NCBI GenBank assembly: GCA_021018995.1 | Contig: CM037593.1 | Coordinates: forward strand, 41,925,810 to 41,989,809 | Source of the DNA: Chloranthus sessilifolius | Taxonomy: Eukaryota; Streptophyta; Magnoliopsida; Chloranthales; Chloranthaceae | Reading direction: 5' to 3' | DNA length: 64,000 nt | Shown here: piece by piece, positions 10,880 through 21,772 of the stretch | Layout: the number at the start of each line of letters is the position of its first letter | How positions within the stretch are numbered: the first letter of the stretch is position 1 | Position numbers and translations under genes: made by a program | The notes under the pieces: model-generated | The model's database searches: none | What the model was told of the DNA's origin: nothing | What the model saw: only the letters and a program-made list of their open reading frames with translations

Positions 10880-13800
10880 TTTTAGTCTTTGATTCTCTGG
10901 TTTTTCTGGGGAGATAGTTAGAGAGGAGGTATTGGAGGTTCACCAGTCGAGTGTCAGGGAGGAGGTGCTCGAGATTGAGCAGGGGGCGCTGAGGGTGAGG
11001 GGGTTGAGGATGCGATTCCTGAGGGTGAGAGAGCTGAAGGTGTGGTTGAGGGAGCGACTAAGGCACATCAGGATCGCAGACACTTCCCGCTGGAGGATTT
11101 CTTCGCTCGAGGCCGGGTAAGCACTCATGAGCAAGAGTTCTCCGACTTTCTTAGTGACTTAAGTCATGACATAGGCTTATTAGGATTTGGAAACCCTTCT
11201 AATTTATGTCGAACCTACATTAGTGATTGATTGTGTGCTCACTCATGCATCATGATGGCATCTAGAGGTAGGTTATATTTATGTTCAGTTGTTCTCATCA
11301 CTATTTTGTGTGTTTATTGTAAATTATCATTGTGTTTGGGGCATATTTGGCTTGCTTTTAGTTTCAAATTCGTTTGCCTTTCGTCATAGGTATGTGTTAG
11401 CTTTATTGTTATTGTTTGTGTTTCGCTTGATAGGAGCCCCCACAGCTGGCTATCAACTCGGCATGGGCCGAGTCTCATACTTTCTAGCGTGCTTTGCCGG
11501 AGTTTCAGCGGGCGCGGCTAGTGTCTTTCGGTTTCGAACTGATCCTAGAGCTGGAGCCCTTTTAGGTCAATCATGGCCTACTCGCGGCGATTCTAGAGAG
11601 GTGGAGGGAGGAGCATCAAGTGCTTCTCTTTCCAGTTGGGATGATGTTACCGACCCCAGAGGACTGGGTCCGTATCACCAGTCTTCGTTTCGAGGGCAAG
11701 CCGTTCACGGGGCGGATGGCAGGACATTATTTAGAGGTGTGTGAGGAGATCTTGGGTGTGTCGTATAGGTCGAGCGGGTCGGGGCCAGGTATAGTTCGAG
11801 TCACTTGGTTTTTCGATACATTTGCGAGTGGCTTCATCCCCCCGAGACGCCATTGGGAGGCAAAGGCGACCTATGAGGCGCGTTGTGTAGTAGTGATGGG
11901 TTGGGAACCCGTGGTGGAGCCAGGATTGGCTGTGGATAGAGTGCTTTGAGCATTCTTGATGCACTTCCTTGGTGTCGTACTCTTCTCTTCTTCAACTTGG
12001 GGATGCGTCACTAGATTATTTTTTATGGTTCTTGGAGATTTGGATCGAGTCCCTTCCTATGCGTGGGGTGCGGCCGCGTTGGCGCATCTCTATGAGCATC
12101 TTTATCATCGAGGTCAGGGCGTCGCATCGATCGGAGGTTTCCTTCTGTTCATCCAGGTGAGTTTTGATTAATTAATGTCATGATGTCCTTAGTTTGGTTA
12201 ATTTTAGGTCTTTTAATGGTAAATGTTTCTCCATGTGTGTCACTGTTGTTGTTGTTATTATTTTTTTTTCAGTTTTGGCCATATGATCATTTCGCTTTCC
12301 TTCGTCCGGGGGTTCCATTGGAGGTGAGGTTTACATTCCCGCAGATGCACATGTGGAGAGAGGCGTTGTGGGGTCGTCGCTGGTCTTCGAATCTTCAGAC
12401 CGCCCGAGGCCTTTTTGAGGACATGCACGCAGGGCAGGTATAGATCGTCATGCGTACATTGTTTTTTTTTCGTTTTGGTATTTTAGGATCTGGGTCTTCA
12501 TTGAGAGGTCGATTCATTTGTTTGGTTGTAAGTGATCTGGAGGCTGTATGAGGATGAGCAGGATGTGGAGGTACCAGTGATTCAGTCTGGCCTGCCCTTC
12601 TTTGATGTGGACATATGGGTTCACTATTTTGAGAGGGTGGAGACGATCCACACTTCTCGAGTGGTACGACAGCTGGGGCTCGCTCTGGGAGTCCCTCCAG
12701 AGATTCGCCACAGAGTGGCAAAGAGGATGACCGACCCTCCTGGACAAAATTTTACGGTGTGGATGGCACTTCAGATAGAGGATTTTAGAGTCGAAGGGAC
12801 CAAGGTTTGGCGGGCACCTGACGAGGTGGATGCCCGGGAGTATGTGCAATGGTTTAGTGCATTGGGCGGTGGGCTCCTCTTCACACGTCCATTCCATGGG
12901 AGTGGCTCTTTCACGATTGATGGGCCGAAGTCGGTGTCAACTTTGAGGGAGAGGTTGGCTGCATTGGAGCAGGTCCATCTCACCGAGGGCGTGAGGGGGG
13001 CATTGGATGCTCTCCATAGGGTGATAGAGTGGATGGGGTGTGCTCCTCGTCCGGAAGAGGAGATGTTGTAGTCTTTAGCCTCCTCGATTGCTCAGGCTAG
13101 GGCAGCGGAGGATGACCTGGGGGTTCAGCTAGTGAAGACTCGATGGCTCCTAGTGAGTTAATTTATGTTTTTATTTTTTGTGTATTATGCGAACTCAGTC
13201 TTCTGGTCGTTCTGACATGGTTGTGGTATCCCATTTTATTTTGGACAGTCTCAGAGGGAGGGTGAGGTTGCTCGTCAGGCGGTCCTGCTGGATGTCTATC
13301 GCAGTCAGTAGCTGGCTGACCGGGAGGTAGCGGCTAGTCTACGTTCTGAGATCGATCGATTGGTAAGTGTTTTCATAAGTATGGTTCTATTTAATTGTTA
13401 TCATTGTGAGCTCGTCAATTGATATGTTTATTGTTATTCATAGAGAGCCGAGCTCGCTGCCGGAGGTCCCGTTCCGGCATTTGATCCATCTTTAGTTGCT
13501 TCCCCTAGTCGGGAGGATCCGACGATAGGCTCAGCTTCAAGCCAAGCTACATCATTGGGTAAGTTCCACTCAATCTCGTTTGCATCATTGCATTAGCTTG
13601 TTGGATGTCATTATTTTACTTTCTTAGTAGTTTACTAATATCATGCAGTATTTTAGCGTCGGGTTGCCGAGGATCTTCAGACGAGGGAGGCGACTATTGC
13701 CTCTCTACGTCCGGAGAGTCAGGTAAAGTTTGTTTTGATGTGGGATAATTCTATTTCGATTATTCCATCTTTATTTTGTTCTGACATATCTTGTGTTGGA

Positions 13801-14650
13801 TTATTCGGTTCTTTATGCAGGCTGTTTCAAATTCTGCTCTCGATGCTCCCCCTCAGGAGTCTATTCTTATCCCTACTCAGGTATGTTTTAGTTATTGTGT
13901 TTGTAGTTTATCTATCATTATAGTATTTTTGATATATTTGTCTGTTCTTATTGCAGCCGCCTACATTTGTTGTCCCTCCTGTGCCTCCTGCTGATCCAAT
14001 GACCGCTGAGACCGTTGAGTGACTCTTGAGGGAGAGACTGGATTTGGTATGGTTCTTTCTTTTTCTAAAGTTTCTTATTTTGTTCATGTATATATTGGTT
14101 TTCACTTGACTTGGTGCGGTTATGCAGGTCTGTTAGCTTGAGGAGGCGCGTATAGAGGCTACGCGAGCGCGCGCCACTCCTGAGGCGAGACGAGTCCTTA
14201 GGGAGACGTAGAGTCGGGAGGACCTGGTCATTGAGATGATGGTCACACAGAGGACTCAGACCGAGGCGTTAGAGGCAGCACGTCAGACAACGCGGGCGGA
14301 GATGCAGGTGATCGTAGATCGGTTGTAATATCGTCTAACGAGGAGTAAGCGAGGGGTGTGTAGATTGGTTAGTCAGCTTGATGGCTGGGAAGTCTGGTCA
14401 CACGTCACATGATCGTGTCAAGGATGATGCTCGTAGGGATTCGGCTATTTGTGATATTCTTGCGGGGTATCCTCCTCGTTCTTGATCGAGGCAGTTTGTT
14501 AGCCAGACGAGTGAGGGAGGATTTGTGGCAGGGCTTCATTGTTTAGAGGTTCCACCAACTCTGAATGCCGGGATTGTATTTTCAGAGGATCAGTCTATGG
14601 ACCTCCGAGTTGATGATACTGGGGACAGCAGTGCTCGGCCATCCTAGCGG
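10880..14650 (+). pseudogene. aminotransferase-like plant mobile domain (PMD) gene relic
   Basis: PMD proteins (PF10536; the MAIN/MAIL1 type and many TE-linked copies) are nuclear plant proteins, often carried by gypsy and MULE elements. Exon 1 ends at 11116. Exon 2 (11434-12156) holds the hallmark start NHGLLAAILERWREEHQ followed by LFPVGMMLPTPEDW, then DLDRVPSYAWGAAALAHLY. Exon 3 is 12273-12437 (FWPYDHFAFLRPG) and exon 4 about 12532-13152. Smaller exons follow at 13249-13362, 13444-13558, 13649-13722, 13821-13880, 13957-14046 and from 14128, ending in a charged helical tail. Junctions are GT/AG with matching phase, except exon 4, whose acceptor now reads AA. In-frame stops lie at 11485, 11563, 11947, 13069, 13309, 13654, 14020, 14134, 14209 and 14326. 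It is clearly dead in this reading, yet without major deletions. Confidence 0.8.
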
Positions 14651-14663
14651 CAGCGTAGGGAGT

Positions 14664-14797
14664 AGGTGTGTGTGTGTGTGTGTATTTTTTGTATCTATAG
14701 CATGTGTGTGTTGCATATATGAGGGGGTCTCCCCAGTGATAAGTGTAAAAAGAAATAAAAGGATTTTGACATATATATATATATAGAGAGAGAGAGA
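14664..14797 (+). repeat. (GT)n, (TA)n and (GA)n microsatellites
   Basis: Short simple repeats lie in what would be the 3' region of the PMD pseudogene: GT repeats near 14664-14684, TA repeats near 14770-14783 and GA repeats near 14784-14797. No other feature is seen here. Confidence 0.85.
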
Positions 14798-14799
14798 TT

Positions 14800-16270
14800 T
14801 TGGTTTAGATGTACCTTATTGGCTCCTTTATTTTAGTTACCTCTTGCGTCTACTTTTGCTTCTTAGTTGCTTTAGCGCTGTCAACCGTCATTGGGATTTG
14901 GATGCTTCTTGAGCTGGCCTGATGATGGTTGAAGGTTGCTTCATATCTGTACATGTGAGAGTAATGTTGTCAGTAGTTTTGTTTTCCCCCTTGCTAGTTG
15001 TCAAGGGGAGAAGTGTCTCAGACCGGAGTCTAGTAGCAAAAGATGGATATGTGCTCTTTTTTTTTCTTTTTCTTTTTTTTCTTTTTTTTTCTTTTCCTTT
15101 TTTTTGAAATGAAAATAATGCAACAAGGAAAGCAAATAGCTAGAATAGAAATAATATAAAACTAAAAATGCCCCAGTGTAGGAGCGTGGTAGGATTGGCA
15201 GTATGGTATCTTTGGTAGTGCTTTCCGGAGGATAACTTCGTGGTTTCTTATCTTCTGTGTGAACAAGCCAGCACTTCTGATATGATTCTTCTTCTAATCC
15301 AAAAAAAAAAGCCCCAACATCAATATGCAATGGATCTTTTTCGAATTTGGCGGAGAGCACTTTGAGTCTAGAAGCAGTCGTGGATATCTGGTGAGTTAGT
15401 TTTGAAGAAAAGGTTGATCAGTACTATCACCGAACCGGGGAGGTCATCTTTACAATTAAGTCATTGTATACGAGAGTCTATCCTAAGGAGGTGGTCATCC
15501 TATCCCTTGGTTATTAGGGAGAAGTATGGTATGTATAGTAGGTGATTACGCCAGTCGTCATTCATCAGTTTTCGGTTTCATTTCTAAGAATATCCTGTAA
15601 GGCTTCTGATTTATCGTCCAAAAATAAAAAAAAGCAGAGGGGAGTAAGGCTCAGTGATGCGAGGAGTAGTTTGTATCTAATGCTTTCCAAAAGGGGTAGG
15701 TAACAATCTTTTTCTCAGAGGGATACGGGATGCCATGATCGAGCTCTTCGTCATGCTTCGGCACTATCAAAATCTCATATTCTATAGTTAGCAGGAGTTT
15801 ATCCTCCTCCCGCCACCTTACGACGACATCTAGTAGCATGGGGGCATCAGGGGTGCCCTCGCAGCTTGCTTATACACTTCTAATAAAATCACCATAGATG
15901 TCCTCATAGTCTGCTTATGCTTCCCTAAGCTCATTGACTTGTTCATTCGTCGCAATACTCTCACTCTTATTTTTTTTATGTAAACGCATATTTTTGAAAG
16001 CATCTTGTTAGCGCAAGAATGATGAGTTTTGATTGAATCTAACAGCTTCATTTTTTTGCTCTAATGTCTCCTCCAATGGCGAGAGAAGGGAAATGAGGAT
16101 TGGGCGTTACTTATGCTTTTGAAAGGGGTTAGATAGGTCACTAGTCCTTTAATCAAATTGCCCAAATGAGAAGAGGTGGGCAATAGATCGGAGGTCTTAA
16201 GGATATTCTGAGAATTGAAGGTGTACGACCAATGAATGGGTCATGATGACTATGGGGGTGATAAGTATAA
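14800..16270. other. no recognisable gene; between PMD relic and Tat element
   Basis: Frames are short and low-complexity (a poly-T/CT run at 15056-15105 makes a false lysine-rich minus-strand ORF). The stretch probably belongs to the 3' untranslated part or 3' LTR of the minus-strand gypsy element that starts at 16270, but no terminal repeat could be paired. Confidence 0.4.
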
Positions 16271-16866
16271 GTATCTAACCATGGAATGTGACGATCACAG
16301 GGCTAGGGGTAGTATTTTCTAAGGTACATGGCGTTCCAAGGGCTAGGGAGTTCTTCCCCATCTTGGTTCACCAGTTTGTAAGCATTTCCAGGGTATGCAG
16401 CTATTATGACATATGGGCCTTCCTAGTTCAATTTCTGTTTTGCTTTTGAGTGGGCATGCTTGGAAGGCATGATTTTCTTCAAGACTAATTCTTCAATATT
16501 AAAGGTTCGTTCGAGGACTTTCTTATCGTAAGCCCTAGCCACTCTCCTCTAATATACCTAAGTATGATCAGCTGCCCTTAGACATGTGTCATCGAGTTAC
16601 TCTAGCTGTGCAAGTAGGGCAATTCTCCTCTCATCTAAGGATAGCTCATCATTGAGTTGAATGCGTATAGACGGTACTTGTATCTTATATGGTAGGACTA
16701 CCTCCATCCCGTAGGTGAGGAGGTAGAGAGTTTGGCCAGTGGCCGTACGAATAGAGGTCCTATAGGCCCAGAGTGTTTCTGATAGTTGTTTAGGCCAATT
16801 GGCTCCATTGCTTGTTTCTATTGTGCATTTTAAGATTCAAATTAGCATCTTATTCGTAGCTTTGGC

Positions 16867-17286
16867 TTATCCATTTCCTTGAGGGTAGAACGGTGATGAG
16901 TGGCATAAATTAATGCCGTACTTCTTGCATAACTTCGTCTTCTCAGTGATGAACTGTGGTCCGTTGTCAGTTACAAACATCTTGGGTACTCCAAATCTGG
17001 TGATAATATTTTGAACGATAAACCTTATGAGTGTTGAAGCGGTGATTCTGACATAGGTTTCAGCCTCAGCCCATTTTGTGTAGTATTTGGTTGTCGTAAG
17101 GATAAATGCGTGCTTGTGAGTGTTTCCAACTATGCCCGTGAAAGATTCGATGACGTTGAAGACCGACATCGAAAACGACCATGGCGAGGTCATAATATTC
17201 AACACAATTGATGGAGTTTTAATAAGCATGACATATTCTTGACATTGGTTGCAGGATTGGACGTAGAGGTGGCAATCTTTGATCAT
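16867..17286 (-). pseudogene. gypsy integrase core, inactivated
   Basis: The integrase would insert the element's cDNA. The CNQC half of the zinc-binding HHCC module is near the start (MIKDCHLYVQSCNQCQ). The core includes TKYYTKWAEAE and the second catalytic aspartate in FVTDNGPQF. Where relatives have the first catalytic Asp (DVIG context) this copy reads FNVIE, an Asp-to-Asn change explained by one G-to-A step. The frame ends at PQGNG followed by TAA where relatives read QAE, so the catalytic Glu lies beyond a stop; the next residues read AK instead of AE, another G-to-A type change. Sequence of the same element continues past the stop to about 16290. Confidence 0.8.
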
Positions 17287-17759
17287 GGTCGGCCAGAAGT
17301 AACCTTGTCGTGTAACTTGATCGGCGAGTCTCTGCCTATCGGAGTGGGCACCGCAGGTACTGGCATGTGCTTCTCGGATGATGTATTGTCCCTCGGTAGT
17401 CGTGACGCATCGTAGTAGTACTCCTTTGGTGAAGGCATCTTTATAAATGTTTCATCGAGTATGCAGAATCGGGTCCATCGGTTCCTTATAGTCTTCTATT
17501 CAATCTTCGTAGATTATGGAGGGACGTGTTGATGCTTTAAGAAATTCCAAATGTCGAAATACCATGGTTGTCCATCGTCGATCGGTGATTTTTCAAATCT
17601 GAACATAACAACTTCAATTTTTGTCCTATTGGGCTTTCCTGGGGTGATTGCTCCTTTCGGTCCTATACTTTTGGGGAGGATGGGTAATTCTCTCTTGACG
17701 GTCCATGCTACCTCGTGGGCGGATACTGTCAGCTTTTCGATAAAAAAAGTTTTGGTATT

Positions 17760-18339
17760 TTACTCGATAGGTATTTGGATGACCGAGGTTAGCGTGGCTA
17801 AAGAATCTATGAGCTCATTTTCTAATCTAGGGATATGTGTAAAAGAGATTCGTTCAAATTTCTTTACTAAATATTGAGTGGTTTCCAGGTATGCCATTAG
17901 TCTCCTTTCTTTAGTTTTCCATTCTCCTATGACTTGTAGAATCACTAGTTTCGAATCACTGATGGATTTTAACTGTTTAACACTTAATTGCAGTGCTACT
18001 CGTAGTCTGGCTATAAAGGCTTCGTACTTTGTGACATTATTAATAATAGGGAACTCTAGTTGAAAACCTTTAGGTATGACAACTCCTTTTAAGCTTAGGA
18101 GGACTATCCCGATGTCTTTTCCTTTGTAATTTAGAGCGTCGTTGAAATAGAGGGTCCATGAGGTCTTATCGGGCTCTTCGTTATGAATCGTGAATAGGTT
18201 CTCATCGGGGAAATCCTCGTGTATAGGTTCATCACTCGGGAGTGGGAGGTCCGCGAGATAATCAGCGATTGCTTGCCCTTTGATCGACTTCTGCGTGACA
18301 TAAGTGATATCGAATTCTTGCAAGAGCATATGCCAGCAA
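17760..18339 (-). pseudogene. gypsy RNase H domain (Tat-type), inactivated
   Basis: The frame contains EFDITYVTQKSIKGQAIADY followed by an RNase H domain starting WTLYFNDALNYKGKDIGIVL. Relatives have YFDGA at the first catalytic Asp; here it is YFNDA, two G-to-A type changes that remove it. The later acidic positions YEA and SDSKLV are kept. The end of the domain (HIPRLENELIDSLATL) is normal. The N-terminal few codons of the open frame (18340-18368) belong to the foreign junction and not to this domain. Confidence 0.75.
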
Positions 18340-18357
18340 GAAAGGGAGGGGGGGAAA
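18340..18357. repeat. 18-bp junction sequence duplicated at 18586-18603
   Basis: The word GAAAGGGAGGGGGGGAAA occurs exactly twice, at the Tat/Athila junction (18340-18357) and 246 bp away inside the Athila RT (18586-18603). In the RT copy it encodes the HFPLPF region on the minus strand, expanded by two bases in the C run. The junction copy sits between RT codons DMIDKF and the Tat RNase H linker. Confidence 0.85.
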
Positions 18358-19241
18358 GAATTTGTCAATCATATCAGAAAAAATTGCATGCATGCACCTC
18401 TGAAAAGTGGCTGGGGCATTGCACAATCCGAAAGGCATCTTTCTGTAAGCAAAGGTGCCAAAGGGACATGTGAACGTAGTTTTCTCCTGATCTTGAGGAT
18501 TCACGGGGATTTGGTAATACCCTGAGTATCCATCAAGAAAATAGTAAAATGCCTTCCCAGCCAGCTTATCTAAAATTTGATCAATGAAAGGGAGGGGGGG
18601 AAATGGTCTTTTCTGGTCTTGGAATTGAGTTTTCGATAGTCAATGCAAACCCTCCAGCCAATGGTCTCTCTAGCTGGCATCAACTCCCCAGAATTCGTAG
18701 TGATAATTGTGATGCTTGACTCTTTAGGTACCACCTAGATAAGTGACACCCATTCAGAATCTGAAATGGGGTAAATCACCCCTGCATTCAACAGTTTCAC
18801 TATCTCCTTGAGGACCACCTCCTGCATGTGAGGATTTAATTTCCTCTGCATCTCCCTTGAGGGTTTGGTACTCTCATCCAGATGAATTTTATGCATGCAA
18901 ACTGCGGCATCGATGCCTCCAAGGTCAACTATTGTCCACCTAATTGTTTTCTTGTGTTTCTTGAGAACATTCAGTAGTTCCTCCTGCTCACTAGTGAGAG
19001 AGGAGGAGATAATCACGGGAAGCTTGTTGTCTTGCCCCAAGAAGGCATATTTTAATGTGGCTGGGAGCTGCTTCAGCTCTAGCTCAGGGGGACTTTCAAT
19101 TGAAGGTAACAAAGGTATCTTAGTAGTTTGAGGAAGGGATAGCAATGTATGTTTCCAATTGAAATGCTGCACTAGGTCCACAGAAGACTTTGTTATGGTG
19201 TTGTCTTCTGTCATAAAAACTAGGTCCTCCTTCTCAAACAA
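18358..19241 (-). pseudogene. Athila reverse transcriptase, N-terminal half
   Basis: The fragment starts with the linker before RT and includes HKIHLDESTKPSREMQRKLN, then (past a stop near 18735) GWRVCIDYRKLNSKTRKDHF, FLDGYSGYYQIPVNPQDQE and MPFGLCNAPATFQRCMHAIF. The FLDG Asp is present. The second catalytic pair (usually F/Y-MDD) is absent because the sequence leaves the element right after FSDMIDKF. A two-base expansion of a C run near 18595 shifts the frame. It would have made cDNA from the element RNA and is non-functional here. Confidence 0.85.
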
Positions 19242-19277
19242 ACTCTAAATATTTGCCAGGTCATCAGCAACATTATC

Positions 19278-19523
19278 CTAATCTAGCAGATTGGATAATT
19301 CCTCTTCCACTAGGCCATCTAGTACATCTACTGTACAACAGTCCTCAATGTCAGTCTGAGTCACCGTAGCAGTATGGTACATATTTAAATGGGCCTTCAT
19401 GTTCCCAAAGGTAACCACCATCACCCCTGACCTATATTGTATGCAAGCATTTGCAGTAGCCAAGAATGGCCTGCCAAGGATAACAAGAATTGGGGTTTTG
19501 CTTTTACAAGGGTCCATGTCCAA
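19278..19523 (-). pseudogene. Athila aspartic protease fragment
   Basis: The frame has the C-terminal half of the retropepsin fold as found in Athila polyproteins: PILVILGRPFLATANACIQY followed by GVMVVTFGNMKAHLN. The ILGRPFLATA motif is the family signature. The catalytic D(S/T)GA motif lies upstream in a broken part of the frame and was not found. It sits between gag and RT as expected. Confidence 0.7.
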
Positions 19524-19743
19524 AACAAGGAAATTAGCTAGATAATAGAGTTTGTGCAGGGACTTATTTTATGGCATCAAGTAAGAGCAAATTGATCCTG
19601 ACCTGTTTAAAAGGTTCCAGCATTTCCTCCAGCTGAGCATTCCCTATATCAAGAGGGGATGAGCCAGCTAGTGCTTGAGGAAATGATAGTTGTGGCACTG
19701 CTGGTGCTACTGCTACATGCCTATTAATATCATGGTCATATTT

Positions 19744-20139
19744 TTATCTTTTTCTTTTATCTTGATTTATTGTTTGATGTTGGGGCTCAACTTTAGCTCC
19801 ATTATTTTGCCCTAGCTTATCCACAGCAGGGGGTACAATCCTTGGCTCTTCAACACTAACAATTCTTTCATTTTCATTTTTATTTTTCATGACCTCCTCA
19901 GTTACCTTGCCCACCAAATTGTCAACCCTGCCACTCCTAAGGGTAGTGATTGCATCGGCTTCCTCATGGGTGGAGGATGCATCTCCAATCATATACTGCC
20001 CTTTTGGATTTGTAAGGGGCTGATTAGGCAATTTTTCTTCCTCCCTTCTATTCAAAGCATTACAAATTTGACCCAACTGGTCCTCAATTTTCTTAATACT
20101 ATGTCCATGAGAATTGACTGACTGTATCAGGTTTCCCAA
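19744..20139 (-). pseudogene. Athila gag C-terminal segment
   Basis: The frame includes SVNSHGHSIKKIEDQLGQIC and DAITTLRSGR. The pairing of a short coiled-coil region (IKKIEDQLGQICNALN) with a later LRSGR box is standard for Athila gag/pol polyproteins between the zinc knuckle and the protease. It lies in the expected order between 20576 and 19523. Confidence 0.7.
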
Positions 20140-20261
20140 ATTTTACGTTAAAACCAGCATCTGCTCTTCAAATGAAGAGAATCTAGACTGTTGTGAGGCA
20201 GGGCCAACTGGTTAGACTGGAGGAAGGTAGCAGAAAATTTTACCTTGGTGGGCACCCTTGG

Positions 20262-20576
20262 TTAAACTAGTGCTGGGGTCTGTAAGGAGCTACTACTTGC
20301 TGCTGCTGGGATTAAGGATATAAATTTTGTCCCCACCTCAGGTTTGGGTGGTTCCTCCAAGAATACCCAGCAGGCTAGCAGCCCATAAGTTTGAGCAGCA
20401 TTGGCATGCTCCATAATAAAATTAGGAAACTGATTGGCAGATAGGCAATCATGAATAAAATGTGTGGGAGATTGGCATATCAGACATACTTTCTTCACTT
20501 GTGCAACCATTCGGGACTGCATCACATTCATTAATTTATCAAATTTTAAGGATAAATTATCCACCTTCCTCTCCAA
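20262..20576 (-). pseudogene. Athila gag nucleocapsid segment with CCHC knuckle
   Basis: A zinc knuckle is visible as CLICQSPTHFIHDC, fitting CX2CX4HX4C, followed by a conserved-looking NQFPNFIMEHANAAQTY. The knuckle would bind element RNA in the virus-like particle. The open frame begins at a Met inside the polyprotein, and the surrounding gag frame is broken by stops. Confidence 0.75.
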
Positions 20577-21023
20577 ATCACCTTACACATTAACTTCATA
20601 TATTCCACCTCTAGGGGTGGCCTCCTTCACCATCTTAGCTGGGGTCTAGCTGTCATTACGTGACAGAGACTCCTGCTGCATGGAATTTTCCCTTATTATG
20701 TCAAACAACTCCTAAGCTCCCTCAGCTGTCTTGTGGAGGTAGTTACCACCACAGGAAGCGTCCACCATATCCCTGCTCTTGGGATTAATTCCTTGGTAGA
20801 ATACTTGTACTAGTTGCCACATTAGAATTTGGTGGTGGGGGCATTATTTTAACATCTCCTGGAATCTTTCCCAAGCTTCATAAAAATCCTCAGTTAAGGA
20901 CTGAGTAAATGATAAAATATTTATCCTCATCTGGCTAATTTTATTCATGGGAAAGAATTTGGCCAGAAATTTGGTTTGAAGGTCACTCCATGACTGTATG
21001 TTGTTGGTTGGGAGCTTTGATAG

Positions 21024-21419
21024 TCATGTGCTGGCTTTGTCCTTTAGTGAAAAAGGAAAAAGCCTCAGTTTGGTGGCCTCGGGTCCCAAGCCAGCAATAT
21101 TGAAAGTAGTGCAAAGTGTCAAAAATTGGTCGATATGCTTGTAGGGATCTTCTTTACTAAGCCCATGAAACGAAGGCAACATATTAATGGTGAAAGATTT
21201 AATTTTATAATTTTCCTCAATAGAGAGAAATTGAATGTAGAAAGGAGAGGTGTACTCCCCAGGTGCATTGTACTCTTTTAATGTTCTCTGCCTCTCAGCC
21301 ATGATAGATGGTTCAGTTTCAACAATAGGGCCTTGTGGGATGTGTCTAGGTATAAGGATCCTTTCAACCTCTAGATTTGGAGGTTCCAACTCGGGGTTTA
21401 AGGACCTTCTACCAAGCAT
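21024..21419 (-). pseudogene. Athila gag N-terminal segment
   Basis: Starting near the primer site, the frame runs through MAERQRTLKEYNAPGEYTSP and NMLPSFHGLSKEDPYKHIDQ to KLRLFPFSLKDKAS, where a stop appears (relatives continue KxWL). This is the capsid-like region of Athila gag. It is the first coding segment after the LTR and leader. Confidence 0.8.
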
Positions 21420-21739
21420 ATACTTATACCCATACTAAGTAAAGAGAATGCTCATAAGCACACGCAAAAAGATTTCAAACAAAAATTAACAACTACATAG
21501 ATTTGCACTAAACAAGTAACAGGAAATTAAATATAAATGGACTAAGATTTAGGAGAAAGGAAATGCAAACAGAGCTAGCTATACTTCAACTGCAACTCTA
21601 GCTTTTCCCTTCTTCTGCTGTCAATTTCTGCAAAATTCTAAAAAATATCAGTAGTACTTTATTCTAGATTAGGCACAGCTATAGAGAATTTGGAAGTCTA
21701 AATTATAGTATAACTCGGGTCTACTAAAAATATCAATAT

Positions 21740-21756
21740 CCCTGGCAACGACGCCA
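21740..21756 (-). promoter_or_regulatory. primer binding site, tRNA-Asp type
   Basis: On the minus strand this reads TGGCGTCGTTGCCAGGG, which matches the tRNA-Asp 3'-end complement TGGCGCCGTTGCCGGGG, used by many Athila and other plant gypsy elements, except at two positions. It follows AATAAGTTTT directly after the probable LTR end, which fixes the right-to-left orientation of the element. Confidence 0.8.
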
Positions 21757-21772
21757 AAAACTTATTGTTGTT

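Larger units (their letters stand above)
16270..18339 (-). mobile_element. Ty3/gypsy, Tat-type, 3' half (RNase H + integrase)
   Basis: Read on the minus strand, the order is RNase H (from 18339), linker, zinc-binding and core integrase, then an integrase C-terminal region. That region (about 16860 to 16290) contains WPKQLSETLWAYRTSIRTAT and YGMEVVLPYKIQVPS, as in the Tat lineage of plant gypsy elements. No gag, protease or RT of this element is present, because at 18340 the sequence switches to an Athila-type element in the same orientation. Stops, frameshifts and changed catalytic residues show that it is dead. Confidence 0.8.

Noticed and set aside
15001-15360. Minus-strand ORF with a long lysine/glutamate run
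   Set aside because: The run is a poly-T/CT microsatellite read backwards, and the rest shows no recognisable family.
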